Positions 8,767 through 17,015 of a stretch of 64,000 nucleotides of DNA are shown here, one piece after another. The stretch is from Dyadobacter sp. MSC1_007 (GTDB lineage Bacteria > Bacteroidota > Bacteroidia > Cytophagales > Spirosomataceae): positions 62,001-126,000 of the forward strand of contig NZ_JAMOZL010000006.1 in the NCBI RefSeq assembly GCF_023667495.1, given 5' to 3'. Position numbers and translations under genes: made by a program. Position 1 is the stretch's first letter. Each line of letters begins with the position of its first letter. Below the pieces are notes generated by a model, which saw only the letters and a program-made list of their open reading frames with translations, ran no database searches and was not told the DNA's origin.

Positions 8767-9354
8767 ATGTTAGACAGCTGCCTAAAGGAAATCGTTACCC
8801 GTTTCAACGATTTTGTGATGTTACCCAAAACAGTCCTTAACGGAGGCATTTCAGGTATATCTGAGGTACTTGTACTGGCTGATATCGCACGTCACGAAAA
8901 GCAGCAGGAAAGCGATGACCTCATGCTGGATAAGTTGATACTGACCCTCATTAGTCTCGAAGAAGAAAACAGCCTTAAAAATAACTACCCAGTCAGACAG
9001 GAACAATCTGTCACCATCTTTCAGAAGCCCGCCCTTTATCTGAACCTGCATTTGCTCTTCTCCTCTAACTTTAAATTGTACACCGAAGCATTAAAGCACC
9101 TGAGCCTGGTTTTACAATTTTTTCAGGCCAACCAGAATATCATTTACACGGACGAATTCAGCAATACTTATAAGCTGACTTTTTCCATGCATAACATCGG
9201 GTTTGAGAATTTACACAATTTATGGACTGTCCTCGGCGGGCATTCAATGCCTTCTGTGATTTACAAGGCGCGTTTATTGTTTGTGCAGCAGTCGCCGCTT
9301 GCCGGAGCTGATGTAATCACCAACATCCATTCAAAGGAATATCTGGATCAGTAG
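8767..9354 (+). CDS. Pvc16/DUF4255-family cap (tube-terminating) protein of the eCIS
   Basis: A 195-residue protein. The body matches the DUF4255 (Pvc16 N-terminal) pattern: DKLILTLISLEEENSLKNN, then KPALYLNLHLLFSSNF, YTEALKHLSLVLQFFQANQ and the C-terminal half with FSMHNIGFENLHNLWTVLGG. In characterised eCIS particles Pvc16 caps the distal end of tube and sheath. The start is set at 8767 because the longest frame (8677) begins inside the predicted promoter, whereas MLDSCLKEIVTRFNDF begins where family members begin. It is the first gene of the cluster, whereas in Photorhabdus PVC operons the homologue is last. Confidence 0.88.
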   Translation: MLDSCLKEIVTRFNDFVMLPKTVLNGGISGISEVLVLADIARHEKQQESDDLMLDKLILTLISLEEENSLKNNYPVRQEQSVTIFQKPALYLNLHLLFSSNFKLYTEALKHLSLVLQFFQANQNIIYTDEFSNTYKLTFSMHNIGFENLHNLWTVLGGHSMPSVIYKARLLFVQQSPLAGADVITNIHSKEYLDQ

Positions 9355-9381
9355 GAAAAAAGATTGCTAATTTCTTATCGT

Positions 9382-10479
9382 ATGCTAAGTATTGAATACC
9401 GCAAGCTGTGTTCAATCCTGTTTCAGCACGCTTATTATCAGAATAAGCGCAGCAGCGACTTCACGCTGGTGCCAACTGCTGCCTGTAAAACGGTGTTGGA
9501 GCAGAATGGATTGATCCTTAAAAACAGCGGGGACCGTACGTCGGTTTTGCAACAAATGTCAGGGCCAATACCGGAATATCCGTTTGCCGCTCCGGTTTGT
9601 CTGTCTTTTTTGGTTTACCTGAATAATCCGCTTTTGTGGAATGTAACCGCCGTGCCGTTATCCGGCGACCCGGGCGCTCCGATGGTGCGGCAGTTCTATC
9701 TCACCAATCTTAAAGAAGACGGAACAATGCAGACAACATTGACCAGGCAGGCAAAACTATCATCCGACGATGTTTTGCCCGTTTTGAAACCTTCAAAGTT
9801 TACGGTGGAAGTGCCGAAGGGCCAGACGACGGCAATCAAATTCCGGCGGTTGCAGGCGGGCAGTGGTTGGGTGGACGCTAAAAGCATCACGGTAACGGCT
9901 GAACAGGAGGTGGTGGAAATAGGACTCGGCCAGCCGGGCCTTTATGAAATGACTAAGGGTTTAGCCGGAGAAATACCCTTAAAAATACTGGTCAGCGACG
10001 AGGCTGTGCAAAGCGGCCCTTTCTTTGGAATGCTCGATTTGTGGCTGGATAGTAACATGGCAGCCGGTTCGAACTTAGATACGTATATAGATAATCGTTT
10101 GCTCGAATGGGATTATGTTCTGATCGATATCAAAAGCAAGAAAATCCAGTACGGGGATCCCTCCGAAATCACGATTACCTATGCAAGACATACCGGTGAC
10201 ACTGAATCGCCCTCGCCGGTTATCTTTCAAATGCTGGCAGAGGCGGATATGAACGAGAAATTGAAACAAATGGTACAGCAGATCCGTGAAAGCAGTCCTG
10301 ATTCGGTGGAAAATGTATTTGTATTTAAAAGCAATATACCGGTCCCGCTGATGCAGCACCGCCCGCCCACGGTGAAACTGGGGATCGATGGCGTCAGCAA
10401 TTTCGCAAGTTTGCCCGTGCCCGACATCAGTACGATCAACATACGGGGAAACACTTCACTTGTTTATTACAACATATAA
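9382..10479 (+). CDS. Uncharacterised eCIS operon protein (second gene)
   Basis: A 365-residue protein from ATG 9382; a TTG at 9364 would add six residues. There is no signal peptide, membrane segment or recognised domain. The composition and alternating hydrophobic pattern suggest mostly beta structure, with one helix near residues 280-300 (MNEKLKQMVQQIRESSP). It lies between the cap gene and the sheath gene, 27 bases after the former and 27 before the latter, so it is almost certainly a particle component or assembly factor. A second cap or cap-adaptor subunit is one possibility, since an additional cap adaptor has been described for a related Algoriphagus particle. This is positional inference only. 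Confidence 0.7.
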   Translation: MLSIEYRKLCSILFQHAYYQNKRSSDFTLVPTAACKTVLEQNGLILKNSGDRTSVLQQMSGPIPEYPFAAPVCLSFLVYLNNPLLWNVTAVPLSGDPGAPMVRQFYLTNLKEDGTMQTTLTRQAKLSSDDVLPVLKPSKFTVEVPKGQTTAIKFRRLQAGSGWVDAKSITVTAEQEVVEIGLGQPGLYEMTKGLAGEIPLKILVSDEAVQSGPFFGMLDLWLDSNMAAGSNLDTYIDNRLLEWDYVLIDIKSKKIQYGDPSEITITYARHTGDTESPSPVIFQMLAEADMNEKLKQMVQQIRESSPDSVENVFVFKSNIPVPLMQHRPPTVKLGIDGVSNFASLPVPDISTINIRGNTSLVYYNI

Positions 10480-10506
10480 ATCCTGAAACAATTAAACGAA
10501 TTGACT

Positions 10507-12330
10507 ATGGCTGCATTACCAGATACCCGGATGCCCGGCGTCATCACGCAGGAAATTCCGACGCTTCCACCGTCCATCGGCGCCGTGCCGAGCGCAGTTC
10601 CGTGCTTTATAGGCTACACCGAAAAGGCTGAAAAGGAAGGGGAAGACGTTACGCTAAAACCCGTCCGTGTGCGTAATATGCGCGATTATGAAAACTGGTT
10701 CGGTACTTCACCCAACCAGCAGATCACGATTGACCTGGACGAGACCGTTGACGAAAGCGACCCGGCCAACCCGAAAACGACCCGCGCGGATGTGAAGGTC
10801 GTCTCTATTGCCGATTTCAAATTCCGGATGCATTACGCGATGCAACTGTATTATGCCAATGGCGGAGGCCCGGCTTTCATTATTTCGGCGGGGAAACAGA
10901 GCGGCGGAACGGTGGATACCAACAGCCTGGTGGCTGCCATTGAAGCGGCCAAAAAGGCGCGTCAGATCACGATAATGTCGTTTCCGGACGCTGTCAAAAA
11001 CGTTAACAGTGATAATTATTACGGTGTGATCACTGCCGCGGCATTACAGCATTGCGACAAGATGAAAAACCGTGTGCTGATCCTGGATGTGAATGACGAG
11101 GAGAATGACAATGCGAAGGTCACAGCCAATTTCCGCTCAAAAGTACCGCAAAGTATCAACCAGAAATACGCCGCAGCCTATTACCCAATGCTCGCCACCA
11201 CGCTCGATTACAAATTCGATGATCAGGGAGTGGAAGTACGTTTCCACCGGAAAAACGGCAGATTAAGCGATGCTATCAAGCCTGTCAGCGACGCGCTCGA
11301 TGCATTCAATGCAGCAAACAACACGGCCAGGGCGTCCGTTAAAAATGAGGCAATGCTTAAACTCACCAAAACAACGGTCGACCAGCTGGTAACCGCAACC
11401 CCGGCCATTACCCCGGAAGCATTATCGGACGCGACATTGACGGTTGTAAAAAAAGAATACAAGATCACAGAATGGCCAGATGATATCGCCGGCGCATTTG
11501 GCGCTGCGGATGCCGCCGCCGTCAAAACAGCGATTGATACGCTGGTAACTGCGGCTACGGCGAAAGTTACCACGGACCAGCAAGCGGCGGATGCCAAGAA
11601 AACAGCCTATACCGGCCTTGTTGATGCTGAAAAGGCTAAACCTGTCGCGAATGCAGATTATTCTTTCAAACAATTAGCGACCGTTAAAACCAATAACAAC
11701 CTGTTTTACAACAGGATCCGTGAAGCAGTGCAGGATTTGCCGGTGGTTATGCCGCCGAGTCCGGCCATTGCGGGGCTGATGGTGCAGACCGACGCCACAC
11801 AAGGTGTATGGAAAGCTCCTGCCAATGCAGGTCTGGCGGCTGTCATTTCACCCACCGTGGATGTGGACGACGACTTTCACGCCGACCTGAATGTGGATGC
11901 TAGCTCCGGTAAATCGGTGAATGCGATCAGAGCTTACGAAGGAAAGGGAATCCTGGTGTTTGGTGCCCGCACATTGGCCGGCAACGACCTGGAATGGCGC
12001 TACATTTCGGTGAGACGCACTTTTTGCTTCATTGAAGACTCGGTGGGACAGGCTATGCAGGACTTTGTTTTTGCGCCTAATACCCGTGATACGTGGATCA
12101 AAGTGAAAGCTATGATCGGCAATTTCCTGATTGAAATATGGAAGGCAGGCGGACTGTTTGGCAATACTACTAACGAGGCATTCCAGGTGAACGTCGGCCT
12201 CCCCGAAACAATGACGGACGTCGATATTCTGGAAGGCAGGATGATCGTCGAGATCAAGCTGCGGGTGGCGCGTCCGGCTGAGTTTATCATCCTCCGCTAT
12301 GAACATAAGTTCCAGGCCAACGCGGCGTAG
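10507..12330 (+). CDS. Contractile sheath protein (Pvc2/3/4-like)
   Basis: A 607-residue protein starting MAALPDTRMPGVITQEIP at ATG 10507. The N-terminus (PGVITQEIPTLPPSIGAVPSA, then VPCFIGYTEKAE) and the C-terminal segment are characteristic of phage-like sheath subunits. In the C-terminal part, TRDTWIKVKAMIGNFLIEIWKAGGL is followed by the Pvc-type end LRVARPAEFIILRYEHKF. Between about residues 258 and 378 lies an Ala/Thr/Lys-rich, probably helical insertion that should protrude from the sheath surface. Photorhabdus PVC clusters carry three sheath genes and this cluster has only one, so the sheath should be a homopolymer. It contracts to drive the inner tube into a target. Confidence 0.95.
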   Translation: MAALPDTRMPGVITQEIPTLPPSIGAVPSAVPCFIGYTEKAEKEGEDVTLKPVRVRNMRDYENWFGTSPNQQITIDLDETVDESDPANPKTTRADVKVVSIADFKFRMHYAMQLYYANGGGPAFIISAGKQSGGTVDTNSLVAAIEAAKKARQITIMSFPDAVKNVNSDNYYGVITAAALQHCDKMKNRVLILDVNDEENDNAKVTANFRSKVPQSINQKYAAAYYPMLATTLDYKFDDQGVEVRFHRKNGRLSDAIKPVSDALDAFNAANNTARASVKNEAMLKLTKTTVDQLVTATPAITPEALSDATLTVVKKEYKITEWPDDIAGAFGAADAAAVKTAIDTLVTAATAKVTTDQQAADAKKTAYTGLVDAEKAKPVANADYSFKQLATVKTNNNLFYNRIREAVQDLPVVMPPSPAIAGLMVQTDATQGVWKAPANAGLAAVISPTVDVDDDFHADLNVDASSGKSVNAIRAYEGKGILVFGARTLAGNDLEWRYISVRRTFCFIEDSVGQAMQDFVFAPNTRDTWIKVKAMIGNFLIEIWKAGGLFGNTTNEAFQVNVGLPETMTDVDILEGRMIVEIKLRVARPAEFIILRYEHKFQANAA

Positions 12331-12358
12331 TGTTTTGTTGTATTTAATTTAAAATCAA

Positions 12359-12841
12359 ATGGTTATGGCAGATACTATTTTTTATCCGATACCAAAGTTC
12401 CGTTTTAAGGTAAAATGGGAAAACCTGTCCAAGGAAGCCGAAATCGGTTTTACAGAAGTAACCGGCCTGGACTATCAGATAGATCCGATCGAATACCGCG
12501 ACGGCATGGATATTAATTTATCCAAAAGAAAAATGCCCGGAATACGCAAATTCAGCAATGTTACCCTCAAACGCGGGGTGTTCAAGGGGTTAAGCGATTT
12601 TTACGACTGGATCGACGGTGGCGAAAAAGCGAACGACAAAGCCGTCGTAAAACGCAGAACCTACCGCCGCACAGTAACCGTCACCCTCATGGACGAAGCC
12701 GCCACTGAAGTGGTTTCCTGGACGTTGCAGAATGCGTTCCCGATCAAAGTGCATTTCAGCGACCTCAAAGCCGATGGCAACGAAGTCGCGATCGATACCA
12801 TCGAGCTGGTTCATGAAGGTCTGACTGTCAACTACATATAG
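12359..12841 (+). CDS. Inner tube protein (T4 gp19-like, Pvc1-type)
   Basis: A 160-residue protein of the phage tail tube gp19 family. Visible family features are PIPKFRFKVKWENLSKEAEIGFTEV near the start, the LKRGVFKGLSDFYDWID segment, VTLMDEAATEVVSWTLQNAFP, and the ending IELVHEGLTVNYI. Hexamers stack to form the lumen that holds the payload. ATG 12365 two codons downstream is an equally plausible start (MADTIF). The first ATG has the A-rich upstream typical of the phylum. It follows the sheath gene by 28 bases and precedes a second tube paralogue by 9. Confidence 0.95.
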   Translation: MVMADTIFYPIPKFRFKVKWENLSKEAEIGFTEVTGLDYQIDPIEYRDGMDINLSKRKMPGIRKFSNVTLKRGVFKGLSDFYDWIDGGEKANDKAVVKRRTYRRTVTVTLMDEAATEVVSWTLQNAFPIKVHFSDLKADGNEVAIDTIELVHEGLTVNYI

Positions 12842-12850
12842 CAACTGATC

Positions 12851-13306
12851 ATGGCTTTTTATCCTCCAATCGGCTTTTTGTTCAAAGTGAGTATCAAGGG
12901 TTTTCCGGATGCCGAAGCGGATTTTCAGGAAGTATCGGGATTAGCCATGACGCTTGAAACCCTTGCGGTGAAAGAAGGCGGACAAAACCGGTTTATCCAT
13001 CAGTTGCCGGTCAGAACGACCTCTGATAAACTGATTTTGAAAAGAGGGTTAAAAGTGAGCTCATCGCTGCTGACATGGTGCCGCGAGGCGATCGAAGAGT
13101 TTTCATTCAGTCCGAAAGACCTGGATATTGCCCTCCTCGACCCCGGCATCGAAGATTCGCTGAACAATCCGCTTGTTTCGTGGCATTTGTCACATGCCTA
13201 TCCGGTGAAATGGTCATTGTCATCATTCAACGCGATGAATAGCGAGCTGGCCATCGAGAGTATCGAAATCCAATACCGGTATTTCACGAAAACATTTCCG
13301 GAATAA
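12851..13306 (+). CDS. Second tube protein (gp19-like, Pvc5-type, baseplate-proximal)
   Basis: A 151-residue gp19-like paralogue: PIGFLFKVSIKGFPDAEADFQEVSG, KLILKRGLKVSSSLLTWC, VSWHLSHAYPVKWSLSS and IESIEIQYRYFTKTF. Family knowledge places Pvc5 as the ring that links the main tube to the spike complex. Its divergence from the first tube gene and its position before the DUF5908 and LysM genes match the PVC order. A 132-base spacer with hairpins follows it, the longest untranslated stretch inside the operon. Confidence 0.92.
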   Translation: MAFYPPIGFLFKVSIKGFPDAEADFQEVSGLAMTLETLAVKEGGQNRFIHQLPVRTTSDKLILKRGLKVSSSLLTWCREAIEEFSFSPKDLDIALLDPGIEDSLNNPLVSWHLSHAYPVKWSLSSFNAMNSELAIESIEIQYRYFTKTFPE

Positions 13307-13327
13307 CGGCGGAAATGGCGGCAATCA

Positions 13328-13361
13328 TGTTGGTTATCAGTTGTTGATGACAACACCAACA
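13328..13361 (+). other. Bulged hairpin in the operon spacer after the second tube gene
   Basis: TGTTGGT (13328-13334) can pair with ACCAACA (13355-13361), and GTTGT (13340-13344) with ACAAC (13350-13354). This leaves a five-base bulge on one side and a five-base loop. No T-run follows, so it is not a standard terminator. It may stabilise the 3' end of an upstream sheath/tube transcript. Confidence 0.45.
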
Positions 13362-13379
13362 ACAGCGCAGAACAAAACC

Positions 13380-13395
13380 AGTGCCGTCAGGCACT
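13380..13395 (+). other. Short perfect hairpin in the same spacer
   Basis: A six-base-pair stem (13380-13385 with 13390-13395) closes a four-base loop (GTCA). It lies between the bulged hairpin and the pentanucleotide repeat, with no T-run after it. Confidence 0.45.
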
Positions 13396-13410
13396 TCATG
13401 TAGGTAGAAC

Positions 13411-13440
13411 GGAACGGAACGGAACGCAACGCAACGCAAT
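13411..13440 (+). repeat. Six tandem pentanucleotides running into a start codon
   Basis: Three copies of GGAAC (13411-13425) are followed by two of GCAAC and one GCAAT (13426-13440). The last unit supplies the AT of the ATG at 13439. Changes in copy number would alter leader length just before the start of the DUF5908 gene without changing its frame. Confidence 0.85.
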
Positions 13441-13630
13441 GGTAGAAATCAAAGAATTAGTAATCCGGGCCAGTTTTAATCAGCAGCCGAAAGGCGACGC
13501 CACGGGTAGCAAAGACAAATCATCCAAGGAATGCGGCCAATCCGACACGGTCGAGGGCGCGAACGAGGATGTGATCGAAGCCTGCGTGAGGCAGGTCCTG
13601 GCCATTTTGGAACGACGAATTGAACGTTGA
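13439..13630 (+). CDS. DUF5908-family small eCIS protein (Pvc6-like)
   Basis: A 63-residue protein. The start MVEIKELVIRASF is the conserved opening of the DUF5908 family. A polar, low-complexity middle (KGDATGSKDKSSKE) follows, then a helical end (VIEACVRQVLAILERRIER). Its size and its place between the Pvc5-like tube gene and the LysM gene match Pvc6, whose role is not established and which may be an assembly aid. The stop codon TGA at 13628 lies two bases before the next ATG. Confidence 0.85.
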   Translation: MVEIKELVIRASFNQQPKGDATGSKDKSSKECGQSDTVEGANEDVIEACVRQVLAILERRIER

Positions 13631-13632
13631 TC

Positions 13633-14394
13633 ATGGAAACACCCTATGTAAACAAGCTCCGCATTGCATCGGTACACCTCGACACCGGCTCTCCGCTGGC
13701 GATTGCCAGCTCCGTGCTGCAATCGCTCGCGGGCGGGATATTCGAGTTGCCTATTAACCCTGAAAGTTACCAGCGGACGTTCAAGATCAAGCATATATGT
13801 CCGCCGGAGCTCGGTGGCAGCAAGCAAAAGACCGTTTCGCAGTTCAGCCAGATTGAGCCGGAAGTGCTGGACCTCAAATTCACGATCGACGGCACCGGCG
13901 TAGTGCCCGTACAGCAGCCTGCTATCGACGCCATTTCGCAGGCATTCATTGCCGCCGGTCCGGACGCCCAACTGGCATTCGTGACGGCAAAACTGGCTCA
14001 GTTGCAATTGGTTGTTTATGGTATCCAGGACGAATCCCATCGACCGCCGTTTATCGTCGTCAATTGGGGCAAGCTGGTGTTTATGGGCGTTTTGCAAGAT
14101 ATGACCCAAACTTTCACGCTATTCCACAGATCCGGTTTGCCGCTTCGGGTAGAAGTGAACCTGAAACTGCTGGAATTCAAAATGCCCAATATCGCAGCCG
14201 CGGCCATGTCGCTGCTGTCGCCCGATCTGACCAGAAAACGGACCGTCAAAGCGAGTGATAACATCCTGACTTTGTGCCAGGAAGCCTACGAATCGCCGGA
14301 TTATTACCTCGAAGTTGCCAAGGTCAACGGGCTGACAAATTTCAGGAAACTGAGGGTAGGCAGCGAAATGATATTACCGCCGCTGGAAGGATAG
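13633..14394 (+). CDS. LysM-containing CIS tube adaptor (Pvc7-like)
   Basis: A 253-residue protein from ATG 13633; the frame also opens at a TTG two codons earlier. Residues about 30-185 match the CIS tube-protein N-terminal domain (FELPINPESYQRTFKIKH, FVNWGKLVFMGVLQDM-like core, LRVEVNLKLLEF). The last 50 residues form a LysM-type module (KASDNILTLCQEAYESP and LRVGSEMILPPL). Pvc7 connects the tube to the spike and baseplate. It sits directly upstream of the spike gene, as in PVC clusters. LysM here is probably a structural module rather than a cell-wall binder. Confidence 0.93.
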   Translation: METPYVNKLRIASVHLDTGSPLAIASSVLQSLAGGIFELPINPESYQRTFKIKHICPPELGGSKQKTVSQFSQIEPEVLDLKFTIDGTGVVPVQQPAIDAISQAFIAAGPDAQLAFVTAKLAQLQLVVYGIQDESHRPPFIVVNWGKLVFMGVLQDMTQTFTLFHRSGLPLRVEVNLKLLEFKMPNIAAAAMSLLSPDLTRKRTVKASDNILTLCQEAYESPDYYLEVAKVNGLTNFRKLRVGSEMILPPLEG

Positions 14395-14425
14395 TTTTTA
14401 TTTTAAATATTTAATACTGAACCCA

Positions 14426-16225
14426 ATGAGTGTTCTGGATACAGTAAAATCGGCCATTGATAAAGCTACGGAGCAGCCCACGCACAACGTGAGCGTTACC
14501 TTGAAGATGGATGGAAAGGACGTTACCCAAAAACCGGGGGGCCTTTCGTCGTTGTCCATTTATAATGAGGTGAACCGCATCCCGACCGCCAAGCTGATCG
14601 TCGCCGATGGTTCTGTCGAAAAGGGCAGTTTTTCTAAAAGTGGCTCGGCCAACTTTGTGCCGGGCAAAAAAGCAGATATCCTGCTCGGCTATCAGAACAA
14701 AACCGAAAGCGTATTCAAAGGCATTGTAATCCGGCATTGCATCAATGCCTATGCCGGAAAACCGTCGGTCATGGAGCTTGAATGCAAGGATGCCGCCGTG
14801 GTAATGACTATGGTGCGGCAAAGCAGGTACTATGAGCAAACGAAAGATACGGACGTGTTCCGCCAATTAATCGAAAACTATAAAGACAGCGGCGTAAGCG
14901 TGGGCAAGCTCGCAACGACCGACTACAAACATCCGGAGCTCGTCCAGTACAACTGTACCGACTGGGATTTCCTCGTTTTGCGCGCCGAAGCGAACGGGTT
15001 GGTTGTGGTAGTGGATAGCGGAAAAGTTAGCGTAATCAAGCCGGAAAAAGGCGCCAAAGCCGATTATTCGGTGTCATGGGGTGATGAGATTATCAATTTC
15101 GAAGCCGAAATGGATGTCAGGACGCATTTCCCCGACGTCACCACAGCTACCTGGGACCATACCCAACAAAAAGTGGCGCAGGAGCAGGGCTCCGGCAATT
15201 CGGGCGGCGGCGCGGCGGGCGCATCAGGTGGATTGGCTGGTGCCGCAGCCGGGCTGGCATCGGCCGTGGGCGACGCGTTAGGGATCGACTTGGGCCTGGA
15301 TGATGATAAGCATCATTTTCCTGACGTGTTGTTCAAAAGCCAAAAGCCTGTCCTGTACCATGGAGGCGAAATGGAGACTGCGGAGCTGAGTACGTGGGCG
15401 AAGGCGTGCAAAATGCGTGGCGAGCTCTCGCAAGTGCGAGGGAGAGTGCGGGTGCGCGGCAAAAATTTCAAAACAGCACAAACTATCGAACTTAAAAAGA
15501 CCGCCAGCCGGTTCAACGGTTCGCATTTGATCACCGGTGTGGTGCACCAGGTTTTCAGCGGCACCTGGCAAACCGACATTCAGTTTGGGTTGTCCATCAA
15601 GACATTGGGTGACAGCGCACCGCATGTGCAGGCACCACAAGCCAGCGGATTGTTTGCAGCAGTGCCAGGTTTACAGATCGGGACAGTTACGCAGATCGAA
15701 GGTGATGAGTCGCCCGGACATGGCCGTGTGAAGGTGCAGATTCCCTGGATTGGCGAGCAGAAGGGAAGCAGCAAGGAAGGCATCTGGGCGAGGATTGCGA
15801 CGGTAACAGCCGGTAAAGAGCGCGGTTTTGTTTTTCGTCCGGAAGTAAATGACGAGGTCATATTAGGGTTTATCAATAATGATCCCAATGATGCCATTGT
15901 CCTCGGTTCGGCGCACAATGCCAAGAATACAGCACCCATTAAATCAACCAAAGACAATTTTGAAAAAGGGATTTTTGCCAAAAACGGCATGAAAATCGTC
16001 TTCGACGACGATAAGAAAAGCATTGAACTTTCTACCAAAGAAGGTTATGCCGTCAAGCTAAGTGAAAAAGACAGTAATGTGGAGATACGGCACAAAGACC
16101 AGCAGACATTTATCAAACTTACCTCGTCAGGGATTGAGTTCAGCAGCGCAGGTGACATTACCCTCAAAGCGGCCGGGAAAGTGAAGATTAATGGCAGTCA
16201 GATAAGGCTCAACGACCCGGTTTAG
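14426..16225 (+). CDS. VgrG-like spike protein (Pvc8)
   Basis: A 599-residue spike trimer subunit. It contains the gp27-like part (about residues 20-370, e.g. IPTAKLIVADGSVEKGSFSK and YNCTDWDFLVLRAEANGL). The gp5-like OB-fold/baseplate V part follows at about 410-500 (GRVKVQIPWIGEQKG, then RPEVNDEVILGFINNDPNDA and VLGSAHNAKN). The beta-helical tail ends LKAAGKVKINGSQIRLND. A Gly/Ala-rich segment (about residues 253-295) interrupts the gp27-like domain. The protein pierces the target membrane, and the PAAR tip is encoded next. Confidence 0.95.
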   Translation: MSVLDTVKSAIDKATEQPTHNVSVTLKMDGKDVTQKPGGLSSLSIYNEVNRIPTAKLIVADGSVEKGSFSKSGSANFVPGKKADILLGYQNKTESVFKGIVIRHCINAYAGKPSVMELECKDAAVVMTMVRQSRYYEQTKDTDVFRQLIENYKDSGVSVGKLATTDYKHPELVQYNCTDWDFLVLRAEANGLVVVVDSGKVSVIKPEKGAKADYSVSWGDEIINFEAEMDVRTHFPDVTTATWDHTQQKVAQEQGSGNSGGGAAGASGGLAGAAAGLASAVGDALGIDLGLDDDKHHFPDVLFKSQKPVLYHGGEMETAELSTWAKACKMRGELSQVRGRVRVRGKNFKTAQTIELKKTASRFNGSHLITGVVHQVFSGTWQTDIQFGLSIKTLGDSAPHVQAPQASGLFAAVPGLQIGTVTQIEGDESPGHGRVKVQIPWIGEQKGSSKEGIWARIATVTAGKERGFVFRPEVNDEVILGFINNDPNDAIVLGSAHNAKNTAPIKSTKDNFEKGIFAKNGMKIVFDDDKKSIELSTKEGYAVKLSEKDSNVEIRHKDQQTFIKLTSSGIEFSSAGDITLKAAGKVKINGSQIRLNDPV

Positions 16226-16249
16226 AAAACCCCAAAAACCTTCAAACCC

Positions 16250-16552
16250 ATGCCAGCAAACCCCGCAGCCAGAATATGCGATATGCACCAGTGTCCCGCG
16301 CCGATGGAGTCGGGGACGGGCATCCACGTGGGTGGGAATATGGTGGTTACGGGTATGCGGACCGTGTTTGTGAATGGGCAGCAGGCAATTACAGCGCAGG
16401 ACCAATGCGTTTGCCCAGGCAGCCCTAATATGGTTGCCAAAGGTTCGGGAACCGTGTTTTTTAATGGAAAACCAGCCGCGCGACAACTGGACACCACCGC
16501 ACACGGCGGCCAGATCGCTTCGGGTTCGCCTAATGTATTTATCGGAGATTGA
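16250..16552 (+). CDS. PAAR-domain spike tip protein (Pvc10-like)
   Basis: A 100-residue protein with paired PAAR repeats: GGNMVVTGMRTVFVNGQQA and GSPNMVAKGSGTVFFNGKPA, ending GGQIASGSPNVFIGD. Cys and His residues near the start (CDMHQC), in the middle (QCVC) and in TAHGG suit the metal-binding site at the tip of the spike. It has no extension domain, so it is a plain tip rather than an effector-bearing PAAR. Its frame ends just before the start of the gp25 gene. Confidence 0.95.
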   Translation: MPANPAARICDMHQCPAPMESGTGIHVGGNMVVTGMRTVFVNGQQAITAQDQCVCPGSPNMVAKGSGTVFFNGKPAARQLDTTAHGGQIASGSPNVFIGD

Positions 16553-16566
16553 ATAAACAGTATCGT

Positions 16567-17004
16567 ATGGAAACCAATGCATTATACACCGCGCCGGAGC
16601 GCAAGAGCTTCCTGGGAACCGGCTGGTCCTTTCCGCCGCAGTTTTCGAAGCAGGACTGCAATGCCCTGATGGTCTCTGATGAAGAGGATATCTGGCAAAG
16701 TCTTCAGATCCTGTTCAGTACGAGCCTCCGCGAGCGGCGCATTACGCCGGATTATGGTTGCAGTCTTGAAAACTATGTATACGCGGCGATCAACACCTCG
16801 TTGCTGTCGCTGCTGGAAGAAATGCTGAAAGAAGGCATTCAGGTCCACGAGCCACGGATCAAGCTCGACAGGCTGGATATCAACGCGCTGGAACTCGAAG
16901 GGAGGCTCGATATCCTGGTAAGCTACACCATCCGCAGCACCAACACGCGCTTTAACAAAGTGTACCCCTATTATTACCAGGAGGGCACTAATGTCGATAT
17001 TTAA
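16567..17004 (+). CDS. gp25/GPW-like baseplate wedge protein (Pvc9-like)
   Basis: A 145-residue protein from ATG 16567; an upstream TTG at 16549 would overlap the PAAR stop. The gp25 core is visible in EEDIWQSLQILFSTSLRERR, the conserved TPDYGCSLENYVYAAINTS, and a C-terminal strand with LEGRLDILVSYTIRSTNTRFN. gp25-like proteins nucleate sheath assembly at the baseplate by offering sheath-like strands. The order PAAR then gp25 is the reverse of PVC (Pvc9 then Pvc10). Confidence 0.93.
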   Translation: METNALYTAPERKSFLGTGWSFPPQFSKQDCNALMVSDEEDIWQSLQILFSTSLRERRITPDYGCSLENYVYAAINTSLLSLLEEMLKEGIQVHEPRIKLDRLDINALELEGRLDILVSYTIRSTNTRFNKVYPYYYQEGTNVDI

Positions 17005-17015
17005 ACCAACGAGCC

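Noticed and set aside
13411..13440. CRISPR or phase-variation array
   Set aside because: Only six short pentamers with two unit types and no spacers, so not CRISPR; it lies before the start codon, so copy change cannot shift the frame.
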